DNA of 14,153 bases, taken from the NCBI GenBank assembly GCA_039583705.1, contig JAVKSM010000086.1, positions 1 through 14,153 on the forward strand, read 5' to 3'. The position numbers and the translations under genes are program-made. This document shows, in pieces, positions 7,545 through 14,153 of the stretch. The first letter of the stretch is position 1; each line of letters starts with the position of its first letter. The notes below the pieces were generated by a model. It was not told the DNA's origin. It saw only the letters and a list, made by a program, of their open reading frames with translations, and did no database searches. This DNA comes from JAVKSM01 sp039583705 (lineage in GTDB: Bacteria > Actinomycetota > Actinomycetes > Mycobacteriales > Pseudonocardiaceae).

Positions 7545-7883
7545 TCACAAGGCATCGGTTCCCCGCTCGCCGGTGCGCACCCGGACCACCGTCTCCACCG
7601 GGGTCACCCAGACCTTGCCGTCGCCGATCTTGCCGGTCCGGGCGGTGTCGACCACCATCTCGAGGACCTTGTCGACGACCTCGTCGCCGACCACCACCTC
7701 GATGCGCACCTTGGGGACGAAGTCCACGGCGTACTCCGCACCGCGGTAGACCTCGGTGTGCCCCTTCTGCCGGCCGTAGCCGGACACCTGGCTCACGGTC
7801 ATGCCGAGCACGCCGAGCTGTTCCAACGCGCCCTTGACGTCCTCCAGCACGAACGGCTTGACGATCGCCGTGACCAGCTTCAT
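7545..7883 (-). CDS. glnB: PII nitrogen regulatory protein, second (glnD-proximal) paralog
   Basis: This 112-residue PII signal protein is a trimer that binds ATP/ADP and 2-oxoglutarate and regulates partners through its T-loop. It begins MKLVTAIVKPF. The T-loop YGRQKGHTEVYRGAEY has the modifiable Tyr at 51. The B-loop region TGKIGDGKVWV (83-93) and C-loop RVRTGERGTDAL (101-112) bind nucleotide. It is about 80 percent identical (90 of 112 positions) to the upstream PII at 8155-8493, with no gaps. Most differences lie in residues 61-80, outside the known functional loops. The ATG at 7883 has AGGGAGAGGG in place; a longer in-frame ORF to 8003 adds a non-conserved N-terminus and is rejected. It lies 39 nt upstream of glnD and 271 nt after its paralog. 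Whether it should be called glnB or glnK cannot be decided from sequence. Confidence 0.95.
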   Translation of the reverse strand: MKLVTAIVKPFVLEDVKGALEQLGVLGMTVSQVSGYGRQKGHTEVYRGAEYAVDFVPKVRIEVVVGDEVVDKVLEMVVDTARTGKIGDGKVWVTPVETVVRVRTGERGTDAL

Positions 7884-8033
7884 CGCGGTGCCCTCTCCCT
7901 GGTTGCCGAGCCGACCGGGGTGGCCGCGCACAGCCCGGCGCCGCGGATCCCGGCCGCGAGCTACATGATCTTCTGATCGTGTTACGACAGGGGTCGGCGA
8001 CATTTCGGGGCCGTGAACTCAATCCGCGGAGCC

Positions 8034-8049
8034 GTTACGGATCCGTTTC
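8034..8049 (-). promoter_or_regulatory. Candidate GlnR-type half-site pair upstream of the second PII gene
   Basis: Read on the minus strand the sequence is GAAAC-n6-GTAAC, about 150 nt before the second PII start. GlnR sites in actinobacteria are described as gTnAC-n6-GaAAC repeated at 11-bp steps, so two adjacent half-sites match exactly with correct spacing, though the flanking half-sites do not. The centre is also a 10-bp palindrome (ACGGATCCGT). A further GTAAC lies at 7981-7985. This is suggestive only; no clear -10/-35 pair could be assigned nearby. Confidence 0.35.
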
Positions 8050-8062
8050 GGCCCGGCCCGGC

Positions 8063-8096
8063 CGGGGATCGGGTCCGGGATCGGCCCGGGATCGGC
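8063..8096. repeat. Short GC-rich tandem repeat between the two PII genes
   Basis: CCGGGATCGGC occurs twice in tandem (8075-8085 and 8086-8096) and is preceded by a diverged copy, CGGGGATCGGG, at 8063-8073. It lies in the 271-nt gap between the PII genes, upstream of the second one. It may be slippage, or part of a leader or weak terminator; function is not evident. Confidence 0.7.
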
Positions 8097-8154
8097 CCAG
8101 GAAGGCGTGCCGGAACCCCGCCGTCGCTGGGGCGGCCCCGTGACCGCCTGTGCC

Positions 8155-8493
8155 CTACAGCGCGTCGGTGCCGCGTTCCCCGGTACGGACCCGGACGACC
8201 GTCTCCACCGGCGTCACCCAGACCTTCCCGTCGCCGATCTTACCGGTGCGGGCGGCTTCGAGGACGGCGTCGACGACCTTTTCCGCCGTCCCCTCGTCGG
8301 TGAGGACCTCGACCCGGACCTTGGGGACGAAGTCGACCGCGTACTCGGCGCCGCGGTAGACCTCGGTGTGCCCCTTCTGCCGGCCGTAGCCGGACACCTC
8401 GCTCACGGTCAGGCCCAGCACGCCGAGCCGCTCCAGCGCGTCCTTGACCTCCTCCAGCACGAACGGCTTGATGATGGCCGTCACCAGCCTCAT
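8155..8493 (-). CDS. glnK: PII nitrogen regulatory protein, amtB-linked paralog
   Basis: This 112-residue PII protein starts MRLVTAIIKPF at the ATG at 8493, with AAGGAG 11 nt upstream, inside the end of amtB. It sits 4 nt after the amtB stop, the classic amtB-glnK pairing in which the PII trimer blocks the ammonium channel when nitrogen is plentiful. The T-loop (YGRQKGHTEVYRGAEY, Tyr51), B-loop (TGKIGDGKVWV) and C-loop are complete and identical to those of the second paralog. It differs from the second copy mainly at residues 61-80, where it is more acidic (LTDEGTAEKV versus VVGDEVVDKV). It should be a substrate of GlnD. The name glnK is given for its position; M. tuberculosis calls its single copy glnB. 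Confidence 0.96.
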   Translation of the reverse strand: MRLVTAIIKPFVLEEVKDALERLGVLGLTVSEVSGYGRQKGHTEVYRGAEYAVDFVPKVRVEVLTDEGTAEKVVDAVLEAARTGKIGDGKVWVTPVETVVRVRTGERGTDAL

Positions 8494-8497
8494 GGCG

Positions 8498-9847
8498 TCA
8501 GCTCTCCTTTCCGACCGACGCGGGGACCCGCTTGACCGGCGAGGGCACGGTGCGGTTCACCGCATGCGTCCCGAATCCGCCGAGGGTCGAGAAGTCGTAG
8601 GCGGTCTCGGCGTGCTCGGCCTCGTCGATGCCGCCGACCTCGTCCTCCTCGCGCACCCGGAAACCGATCGTGTACTTGATCGCCAGACCGAGGATGAGGC
8701 TGACCCCGAACGAGTAGCCCATGACCGCTCCGGCGGCGACCGCCTGCCGGCCGAGCTGTGCCCACCCGCCGCCGTAGAACAGCGCGTTCACGCTGCCGGA
8801 GTTGTAGGCGCTGGTGCCGAAGAAGCCGATGAGCAGGGTGCCGACGATGCCGCCGACCAGGTGGACGCCGACGACGTCGAGGGAGTCGTCGAGGCGGAAG
8901 CGGTACTTGAGCGAGATCGCCAGCGCGCACACCGCGCCGGCGATGCCACCGACCGCGATCGCCCCGAGCGGGCTGACGAAGGCGCAGGCGGGAGTGATGG
9001 CCACCAGCCCGGCCACCGCGCCGGAAGCCGCGCCCAGGGTCGTCGGCCTGCCGTCGCGGACCTGCTCGACGACCAGCCAGCCCAGCACCGCGGCACAGGT
9101 GGCGATCATGGTGTTCGTGAACGCCACGCCCGCGAGGTCGTTGGCGGCGAGCGCGGATCCGGCGTTGAACCCGAACCAGCCGAACCAGAGCAGGCTGGCA
9201 CCCAGCAGGACGAACGGCAGGTTGTGTGGGCGCAGCCGCTCGTCGGGCCACCCCTTGCGCCTGCCGAGCACGAGCGCGAGGGCCAGGCCCGCGGAGCCGG
9301 CGTTGATGTGCACCGCGGTGCCGCCGGCGAAGTCCTCGCCCTTGAGCTTGTTGGCGATCCAGCCCCCGACGGCATTCGGGCCGGTGAAACCGTCGAAGGA
9401 GAAGACCCAGTGCGCAACGGGGAAGTAGACGATCGTCGCCCAGAGCACCACGAAGATCGTCCAGCTCCAGAACTTCACGCGGTCCGCGATGGCACCGGAG
9501 ATGAGTGCCGGGGTGATCACGGCGAACATGAGCTGGAACATCGAGAACGCGAACATGGGGATCTTGTCGGAGCTGGGACCGACGAGCTGGCCGCCCATCC
9601 CCTTGGACCCGACGTGCTCAAGGCCGCCGACCAGTCCTCCGAACGCGTCCGTGCCGAATGCGAGGGAGTAGCCGTAGAGCGCCCAGAGCACACCCACGAC
9701 GGCCAGGCACATGAAGTTCATCATCAACATGTTGAGGACGCTCTTCGAACGGACCATCCCGCCGTAGAAGAAAGCCAGGCCGGGGGTCATCAGCATGACC
9801 AGCGCCGCGCTGGCCAGCACCCAGGCGGTACTCCCAGGGTTGATCAC
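8498..9847 (-). CDS. amtB: Ammonium transporter AmtB
   Basis: AmtB is a trimeric membrane channel importing ammonium/ammonia. The protein has 449 residues from the GTG at 9847 (MINPGSTAWVLASAALVMLM), which has GGGAGGG about 6 nt upstream. It has the eleven-helix Amt fold without a recognisable signal peptide. The pore twin histidines are His180 (GGTAVHINAG) and His329 (DVVGVHLVGG), and the Phe gate is in MFQLMFAVITPAL (Phe104 and Phe108). The Amt family stretch DDSLDVVGVHLVGG is complete. The cytoplasmic tail after about residue 395 is long and acidic, then basic. The frame is open upstream to 10204, but that extension is not Amt-like and crosses the ftsY terminator and the start of ftsY's own frame, so the GTG is preferred. 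A PII gene follows after 4 nt, and half-sites resembling GlnR boxes lie upstream. Confidence 0.97.
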   Translation of the reverse strand: MINPGSTAWVLASAALVMLMTPGLAFFYGGMVRSKSVLNMLMMNFMCLAVVGVLWALYGYSLAFGTDAFGGLVGGLEHVGSKGMGGQLVGPSSDKIPMFAFSMFQLMFAVITPALISGAIADRVKFWSWTIFVVLWATIVYFPVAHWVFSFDGFTGPNAVGGWIANKLKGEDFAGGTAVHINAGSAGLALALVLGRRKGWPDERLRPHNLPFVLLGASLLWFGWFGFNAGSALAANDLAGVAFTNTMIATCAAVLGWLVVEQVRDGRPTTLGAASGAVAGLVAITPACAFVSPLGAIAVGGIAGAVCALAISLKYRFRLDDSLDVVGVHLVGGIVGTLLIGFFGTSAYNSGSVNALFYGGGWAQLGRQAVAAGAVMGYSFGVSLILGLAIKYTIGFRVREEDEVGGIDEAEHAETAYDFSTLGGFGTHAVNRTVPSPVKRVPASVGKES

Positions 9848-9896
9848 GTCTGCCCTCCCGTTCGTCAGCCAGGGGGGTGAATGATCACTGCGCTGT

Positions 9897-9955
9897 GTTA
9901 CCGGCAACGACGCTGTCCGTTTCTGCTGGATGAACAGCCTGGCGCCCGAAGTTAC
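9897..9955 (-). promoter_or_regulatory. Candidate amtB promoter region with GlnR-like half-sites
   Basis: Upstream of amtB the minus strand shows GTAAC (9955-9951), GAAAC (9923-9919) and GTAAC (9901-9897). The last two are separated by 17 nt, i.e. two 11-bp steps as in GlnR boxes, but the intervening half-site is poor. amtB-glnK-glnD is a known GlnR-controlled operon in Streptomyces. No confident -10/-35 was found. The rest of the 232-nt gap holds only the ftsY terminator hairpin. Confidence 0.35.
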
Positions 9956-10025
9956 GAAAACGTTGCGCACCGTCTCACGGCTCGCACCTGCCATAGCACC
10001 CGGCAACCACACGTGAAGCCCCGAC

Positions 10026-10056
10026 GGCGGTGTCGGAAGCCCCTTCCGACACCGCC
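10026..10056 (-). terminator. Hairpin downstream of ftsY
   Basis: A perfect 14-bp inverted repeat (GGCGGTGTCGGAAG at 10026-10039, its complement at 10043-10056) encloses a 3-nt loop, 23 nt after the ftsY stop. There is no clear U-tract, as is common in high-GC actinobacteria. It probably ends ftsY transcription and separates it from the nitrogen genes. Confidence 0.7.
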
Positions 10057-10079
10057 CGGTGACTACCGCTTCGACCGTC

Positions 10080-11567
10080 TCACGCGAGGAGGGCGTCGAC
10101 GAAGGCCGCCGGCTCGAACGGCGCGAGGTCGTCCGCACCCTCGCCCAGGCCGACGAGCTTGACCGGGACGCCGAGCTCGCGCTGTACCTGGAAGACGATG
10201 CCACCCTTGGCGGTGCCGTCGAGCTTGGTGAGGACCACTCCGGTCACGTCGACGACCTCGCGGAAGACCCGGGCCTGGACGATGCCGTTCTGGCCGGTCG
10301 TGGCGTCCAGCACAAGCAGCACCTCGTCGACCTCGGCCTGCCGGGAGACCACGCGCTTGACCTTGCCGAGCTGGTCCATGAGCCCGGTCTTGGTGTGCAG
10401 CCGGCCGGCCGTGTCGAGCAGGACGGCATCGATGCCGGTCTCGATGCCGCGCTTGACCGCGTCGAAGGCGACGCTCGCCGGATCGGCACCCTCCGGACCG
10501 CGCACCACCTCGGCGCCGGCACGCCCGGCCCAGGTCGCCAACTGGTCGACGGCGGCCGCCCGGAAGGTGTCGGCCGCGCCGAGCAGCACAGTGCGGCCGT
10601 CGGCGACGAGCACCCGGGCGAGCTTGCCCGTGGTGGTGGTCTTGCCGGTGCCGTTGACCCCGGCGACGAGCACCACCGCCGGGCGGCCGTCGTGGGGCAG
10701 CGCCCGCACCGAACGGTCCATCTCAGGGCGCAGCGCCTCGGTGAGCACCACTCGGAGCATCTCCTGGGCCTGCTCCGGGGTGCGCACGCCCCGGCTGGCG
10801 ATGTGCTCCCGGAGCATGGCGGTGATGTCGGCGGTGGTGGCCGCGCCGAGGTCGGCGAGCAGCAGGATGTCCTCGATCTCCTCCCACGACTCCTCGTCGA
10901 GGTCGCCGGCGCCCAGCAGGCCGAGCAGGCCTTGGCCGAGGGCGGAGCGCGAGCCGGCCAGCCGTCCGCGCAACCGTTGCAGACGGCCGGCCGTCGGTGC
11001 GATCGGCTCCGCCGGGCGCAACCGGGCTGGCTCGGGCTCGGGGACCGGCTCGGGCTCCGGAACCGGTCCGGGTCCGGGTTCGGGTTCGGGGACCGGCTCG
11101 GGTTCGGGGACCGGCTCGGGTTCGGGGACCGGCTCGGGCTCCGGAACCGGTCCGGGCTCGGGCTCCGGAACCGGCTCGGGCTCGGGCTCCGGAACCGGCT
11201 CGGGTTCGGGTTCGCGGAGGGGTTCGGGCTCAGAAACGGGCACCGGCGCCACCGGCGGCGGCCCAATCCGCGGCGGCTCGATCGTCGACGTTCCCCCGCC
11301 CGCGGAGAAACTGATCGTTCCGCCCGCCTGGTACCCGCCACCGGCGCTTCGCTGCGGCGGCTTGTCGGGCTGGGGCGCCTCAGGCTGGGGCTGCTCCGGC
11401 TCGCGAATGCTGATCCGCCGCGAGCGGCGCAGCAACAGGCCGCTCAGCACCGCGAGGAGCAGCACCACGACGATGACGCCGACCGCGATCCCGATGACCG
11501 CGGCCTGACCGAGCCCACCCGCGGCGAGGATGGCCTGCGATAGTACCGACGAGTCCGAGGCGTGCAT
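10080..11567 (-). CDS. ftsY: Signal recognition particle receptor FtsY
   Basis: FtsY is the membrane-docking GTPase that receives Ffh-ribosome complexes. The protein has 495 residues from the ATG at 11567, chosen because AAGGA lies 7 nt upstream; the ATG at 11588 falls inside the upstream hairpin and has no ribosome site. Residues about 22-46 form a strong transmembrane anchor followed by an RRSRR stop-transfer cluster. Residues 113-180 are a Pro-Glu-Pro-Glu-Val linker. The N domain (about 195-290) precedes the G domain with GVNGTGKT (303-310), DTFRAAA (333-339), DTAGR (385-389), TKLDG (447-451) and GEG (475-477). Actinobacterial FtsY often carries such an anchor, unlike the E. coli amphipathic helix. 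Hairpins flank the gene on both sides, so it may be transcribed largely on its own. Confidence 0.97.
   Translation of the reverse strand: MHASDSSVLSQAILAAGGLGQAAVIGIAVGVIVVVLLLAVLSGLLLRRSRRISIREPEQPQPEAPQPDKPPQRSAGGGYQAGGTISFSAGGGTSTIEPPRIGPPPVAPVPVSEPEPLREPEPEPVPEPEPEPVPEPEPGPVPEPEPVPEPEPVPEPEPVPEPEPGPGPVPEPEPVPEPEPARLRPAEPIAPTAGRLQRLRGRLAGSRSALGQGLLGLLGAGDLDEESWEEIEDILLLADLGAATTADITAMLREHIASRGVRTPEQAQEMLRVVLTEALRPEMDRSVRALPHDGRPAVVLVAGVNGTGKTTTTGKLARVLVADGRTVLLGAADTFRAAAVDQLATWAGRAGAEVVRGPEGADPASVAFDAVKRGIETGIDAVLLDTAGRLHTKTGLMDQLGKVKRVVSRQAEVDEVLLVLDATTGQNGIVQARVFREVVDVTGVVLTKLDGTAKGGIVFQVQRELGVPVKLVGLGEGADDLAPFEPAAFVDALLA
11028..11231. repeat. In-gene repeat coding for the Pro-Glu linker of FtsY
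   Basis: About 200 bp built from 18-bp and 24-bp units (coding PEPEPV and PEPEPEPV, occasionally PEPGPV) lie inside ftsY codons 113-180. Three consecutive units around 11088-11145 are nearly identical at base level (forward TTCGGGGACCGGCTCGGG). The reading frame is kept because all units are multiples of three. Copy number may vary between strains. Confidence 0.9.
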
Positions 11568-11583
11568 TCGCCCATCCTTGCAA

Positions 11584-11620
11584 GCCATCGGCCGGCTGGC
11601 TCGGGTAGCCGGCCGATGGC
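11584..11620 (-). terminator. Hairpin between smc and ftsY
   Basis: A perfect 14-bp inverted repeat (GCCATCGGCCGGCT at 11584-11597, its complement at 11607-11620) with a 9-nt loop lies 16 nt after the smc stop and 16 nt before the ftsY start. It has no U-tract. It is probably a terminator for smc, though it lies so close to the ftsY ribosome site that it could also affect ftsY expression. Confidence 0.7.
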
Positions 11621-11636
11621 CGGGGAAGGTCGGAGG

Positions 11637-14153
11637 TCAGCCCACAGCCGGAGGGGAGCCCGGCGGAGACGTCCCGGCGCTTCGCAGTCGCTGCGAGACG
11701 ACCGTGCTGATGCCGTCGCCGCGCATGCTCACCCCGTAGAGTGCGTCGGCGATCTCCATCGTCGGCTTCTGATGGGTCACGACGATGAGCTGGGAGCTGT
11801 CCCGCAACTCGCCGAGAAGCCCGAGGAGCCGACGCAGGTTGGCGTCGTCCAGGGCGGCTTCGACCTCATCGAGCACGTAGAACGGCGACGGCCGCGCCCG
11901 GAAGATCGCAACCAGCATGCCCACGGCGGTCAACGACCTTTCCCCGCCGGACAGCAACGACAGGCGCTTGACCTTCTTGCCCGGAGGTCGGGCCTCCACG
12001 TCGACCCCGGAACTGAGCAGGTCCTCGGGGTCGGTGAGCAGCAGCCGCCCTTCGCCGCCGGGGAACAGCGCGGGGAACACGACCTCGAACTGGGCGGCGA
12101 CATCGGCGAACGCGGCGGCGAACACCTCGAGGATCCGGTCGTCCACCTCACGGACCACGGCGAGCAGGTCGCGGCGGGTGGCCTTGAGATCCTCGAGCTG
12201 GGTGGCGAGGAAGCGGTGGCGCTCCTCCAGGGCCGCGAATTCCTCCAACGCCAACGGGTTGACCTTACCCAGGGTCGCGAGGTCCCGCTCGGCGCGGCGA
12301 GCGCGGCGCTCCTGGGTGGCCCGGTCGTAAGGCACCGGAGGTGGCTCGGTCAGGTCCCCACCGCGCTCCCGCACCGCCTCCCGCTGCGTCGCCGCGGGGT
12401 CGCCCAGCTCACCGGAGGTGGTCGGAACCGGCACGTCCGGGCCGTACTCGGCGACGAGCTCGTCGGTTCCGATCCCGAACTCCTCGACGACCCTGGTCTC
12501 GAGCTGCTCGACGCGCAGCCGCTGCTCGGCGCGCGCCACCTCGTCGCGGTGCACCGTGTGGGTGAGACGCTCCAGCTCTCCGCTCAGCTCCCGGACGTTG
12601 GTCCGCACCTGCTCCAACTCCCCGCTGAGCTCTGCCCGGGCGGCCGCTGCCGCATCCCGCTCCTGCGCCGCCCGGGCCAGTGAGACCGTGAGCCGCTCGC
12701 CGGCGAGCGCCCCGGCGGTCACGACCGCCTGCGCCACGGCGGCCCCGCGGGCCCGGGCCGCTCTGGCCGTCTCGGCACGCTGCCGGGCCGCCCGCTCGGA
12801 TCTGGCCTGCCGTCGCAGCGATTCAGCACGTCCGTTCAGCGTCCCGGCGCGCTCCTCGGCGGTACGCAACACCAGCCGGGCGTCGACCTCCTCGGTCCGG
12901 GCGACGGCCAGACTGGCCGCGGTCGCGTCCCGCTCGGCGGTGTCCGGCTCCTCGGTGACCGGCTCGCCCGCAGCCGAGGCCAGCCGCTGCTCCAGCCCGC
13001 TCATCTCGCCGAACGCCCCGGCCCTGGCCCGCTCGACGGTCTCGCGCTGGGCGCGCAGCCGCGCTGCCTCCGCAACCGCCGAGCGAGCCGCCTGACCGAG
13101 CCGGCCGAGCTTCTCGGCGACGGCCGCCAACCGGGCGTCCGACGCGTTCAGCGCCTCCTGGGCAGCCTCGACATCGGCGAGACGGGCCGACTCCTCGGAG
13201 CGGGCACCGTCGACGCCGGCCCGCAGCCGGGCCAGCCGGGACTCTGCCTCACCCAGCCGGTCGGTCGCCTCGTCGACGGCGGCCTGCACCTCCAGCACGC
13301 TCTGGCGCTCGCCCGAGCCGCCGACCGCCCAGCCCGTCGCGAGCACGTCACCGGCCATCGTGACCACCCGGAGATCGGGGTGGCGCGCGAGCAACTCCCG
13401 CGCCGTGTCCAGGTCGTCGACGACCGCGACCTGCTGGAGCACCTGGTGCAGTGCCGGGCGCAGCGAGCCGGGAGCGGTGACGAGGTCCGAGGCCCACCGC
13501 GCGCCGCTGGGCAGTGCCGGATGGGGCGGTGCCGGACGGGGCACGGCGTCGGACTCCGTCTGGGTACCCACGAGCAGGCTGGCCCGGCCGGCGTCGGCGG
13601 CCTTGAGCAGCCGCAGGGCGGCGAGGGCGGTGTCCGGGCCGGCGACCGCGACCGCGTCCGCGACGACGCCGAGCGCAGCCGCCACCGCGGCCTGCGCACC
13701 GGGCTCGACGGTGAGCAACACCGCCACCGAACCGAGCAGCCCAGGCAGCCGGTCCCCGGCGGCGAGCAGCGCCCCGGCCCCGTCCCGTCGGGTCAGGCCC
13801 AGGGCCAGCGCTTCCATCCGCGCTTTCCAGTGCGCACGGTCCTGCTCGGCCTCCCGCTCGGCGGCGACGAGCTGCTCGACGCGCTTGCGGGCCTGCTCAT
13901 AGGCGTCGACGGCGCTCGCGTGGCACTCGTCCAGGCCCACCTTGCCGGCGTCGAAGGCGCCCACCTCGGACTGCAGCGCCTGGTGGTCGGCCTCGGCCAG
14001 CTCGGCGCGGCGCACGGCATCCGCCGCGGCGGTCGCCAGCCGGTTGATCTCTTCCGCTGTCGTGGCCGCCCGGGTCCGCAGCGCCTCGACCTGACCGGTC
14101 AGCCGCGCCAGGCCCTCCCGGCGGTCGGCGGCCGCCCGTACGGCGGCCAGGTG
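11637..14153 (-). CDS. smc: Chromosome segregation ATPase SMC (N-terminal part outside window)
   Basis: The frame is open from the right edge (HLAAVRAAADRREG) to the TGA at 11637, giving 838 residues of an SMC protein that is usually about 1200 long; the Walker A head and first coiled-coil arm are beyond the window. In visible numbering, the incoming coiled coil occupies about 1-120. The hinge domain spans about 128-284, ending in the Gly-rich dimer-interface segment TGWAVGGSGE. The outgoing coiled coil (Ala/Arg/Glu-rich) spans about 285-640. The C-terminal ATPase head has the signature LSGGERSLTA (734-743), Walker B FYVLDE with Asp762-Glu763, and a H-loop at His794 (VVTHQK). SMC dimers work with ScpA/ScpB to organise and segregate chromosomes. 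The smc-ftsY adjacency is conserved in many bacteria. No frameshift is visible. Confidence 0.96.
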   Translation of the reverse strand, partial: HLAAVRAAADRREGLARLTGQVEALRTRAATTAEEINRLATAAADAVRRAELAEADHQALQSEVGAFDAGKVGLDECHASAVDAYEQARKRVEQLVAAEREAEQDRAHWKARMEALALGLTRRDGAGALLAAGDRLPGLLGSVAVLLTVEPGAQAAVAAALGVVADAVAVAGPDTALAALRLLKAADAGRASLLVGTQTESDAVPRPAPPHPALPSGARWASDLVTAPGSLRPALHQVLQQVAVVDDLDTARELLARHPDLRVVTMAGDVLATGWAVGGSGERQSVLEVQAAVDEATDRLGEAESRLARLRAGVDGARSEESARLADVEAAQEALNASDARLAAVAEKLGRLGQAARSAVAEAARLRAQRETVERARAGAFGEMSGLEQRLASAAGEPVTEEPDTAERDATAASLAVARTEEVDARLVLRTAEERAGTLNGRAESLRRQARSERAARQRAETARAARARGAAVAQAVVTAGALAGERLTVSLARAAQERDAAAAARAELSGELEQVRTNVRELSGELERLTHTVHRDEVARAEQRLRVEQLETRVVEEFGIGTDELVAEYGPDVPVPTTSGELGDPAATQREAVRERGGDLTEPPPVPYDRATQERRARRAERDLATLGKVNPLALEEFAALEERHRFLATQLEDLKATRRDLLAVVREVDDRILEVFAAAFADVAAQFEVVFPALFPGGEGRLLLTDPEDLLSSGVDVEARPPGKKVKRLSLLSGGERSLTAVGMLVAIFRARPSPFYVLDEVEAALDDANLRRLLGLLGELRDSSQLIVVTHQKPTMEIADALYGVSMRGDGISTVVSQRLRSAGTSPPGSPPAVG

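Noticed and set aside
7884..8003. N-terminal extension of the second PII gene to position 8003
   Set aside because: PII proteins start at MKLVTAI; the ATG at 7883 has a ribosome site and the extension is not conserved in the paralog.
8444..9880. Plus-strand 478-codon frame antisense to amtB
   Set aside because: Composition typical of an antisense shadow (Glu/Asp/Arg/His-rich); amtB is unmistakable on the other strand.
9848..10204. N-terminal extension of amtB to position 10204
   Set aside because: The extension is Ser/Arg-rich, crosses the ftsY terminator and overlaps ftsY. The GTG at 9847 has a good ribosome site and begins where Amt homology begins.
11028..11231. Regular repeats that could suggest a CRISPR array
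   Set aside because: Units are 18-24 bp without unique spacers, keep the reading frame and encode the FtsY linker.
10059..11543. Plus-strand open frames antisense to ftsY, one with Gly-Ser-Thr repeats (10159-11508)
   Set aside because: The repeats are the reverse complement of the FtsY Pro-Glu linker; the frame has no domain and covers a certain gene.

Overview
The window is very GC-rich, favours G/C at third codon positions, and almost every real gene lies on the minus strand. The protein sequences and the gene order smc - ftsY - amtB - PII - glnD - ffh - amidohydrolase point to a high-GC actinobacterium. That order is, from memory, the one around Mycobacterium tuberculosis Rv2922c-Rv2915c. 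The style of the FtsY and Ffh sequences suggests a Pseudonocardia-like member of the Pseudonocardiales, but the genus is an inference.

Layout, read in transcription order (right to left). 14153-11637 is the C-terminal part of SMC, running off the right edge. A perfect 14-bp hairpin (11584-11620) separates it from ftsY (11567-10080), the SRP receptor, which here has an N-terminal membrane anchor and a long Pro-Glu repeat linker. A second perfect hairpin (10026-10056) closes ftsY. The nitrogen block follows: amtB (9847-8498), a PII gene only 4 nt downstream (8493-8155), a second PII paralog after a 271-nt gap (7883-7545), and glnD (7505-5139). Then come ffh (5030-3489), an amidohydrolase whose GTG overlaps the ffh stop (3492-2419), and a CPBP-family membrane protease 3 nt further on (2415-1648).

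The left end is different. Between 1269 and about 1540 lie two broken recombinase fragments: a minus-strand serine recombinase with an internal deletion, butted against the plus-strand C-terminus of a tyrosine integrase. Beyond them a HTH (XRE) regulator (1178 to the left edge) is the likely start of an accessory region. This looks like the scar of a mobile element at the end of a conserved housekeeping block.

How the genes work together: Ffh and FtsY are the two GTPases of co-translational membrane targeting, and SMC compacts chromosomes. AmtB imports ammonium, PII proteins sense 2-oxoglutarate/ATP/ADP and can plug AmtB, and GlnD modifies PII at Tyr51. The most unusual feature is the tandem pair of PII genes. 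Both are 112 residues, with identical T-loops and C-termini, and the second has its own upstream region carrying a GlnR-like half-site pair. I see no CRISPR array, tRNA or rRNA. No wholly new system is evident; the PII duplication and the recombinase scar are the best leads.
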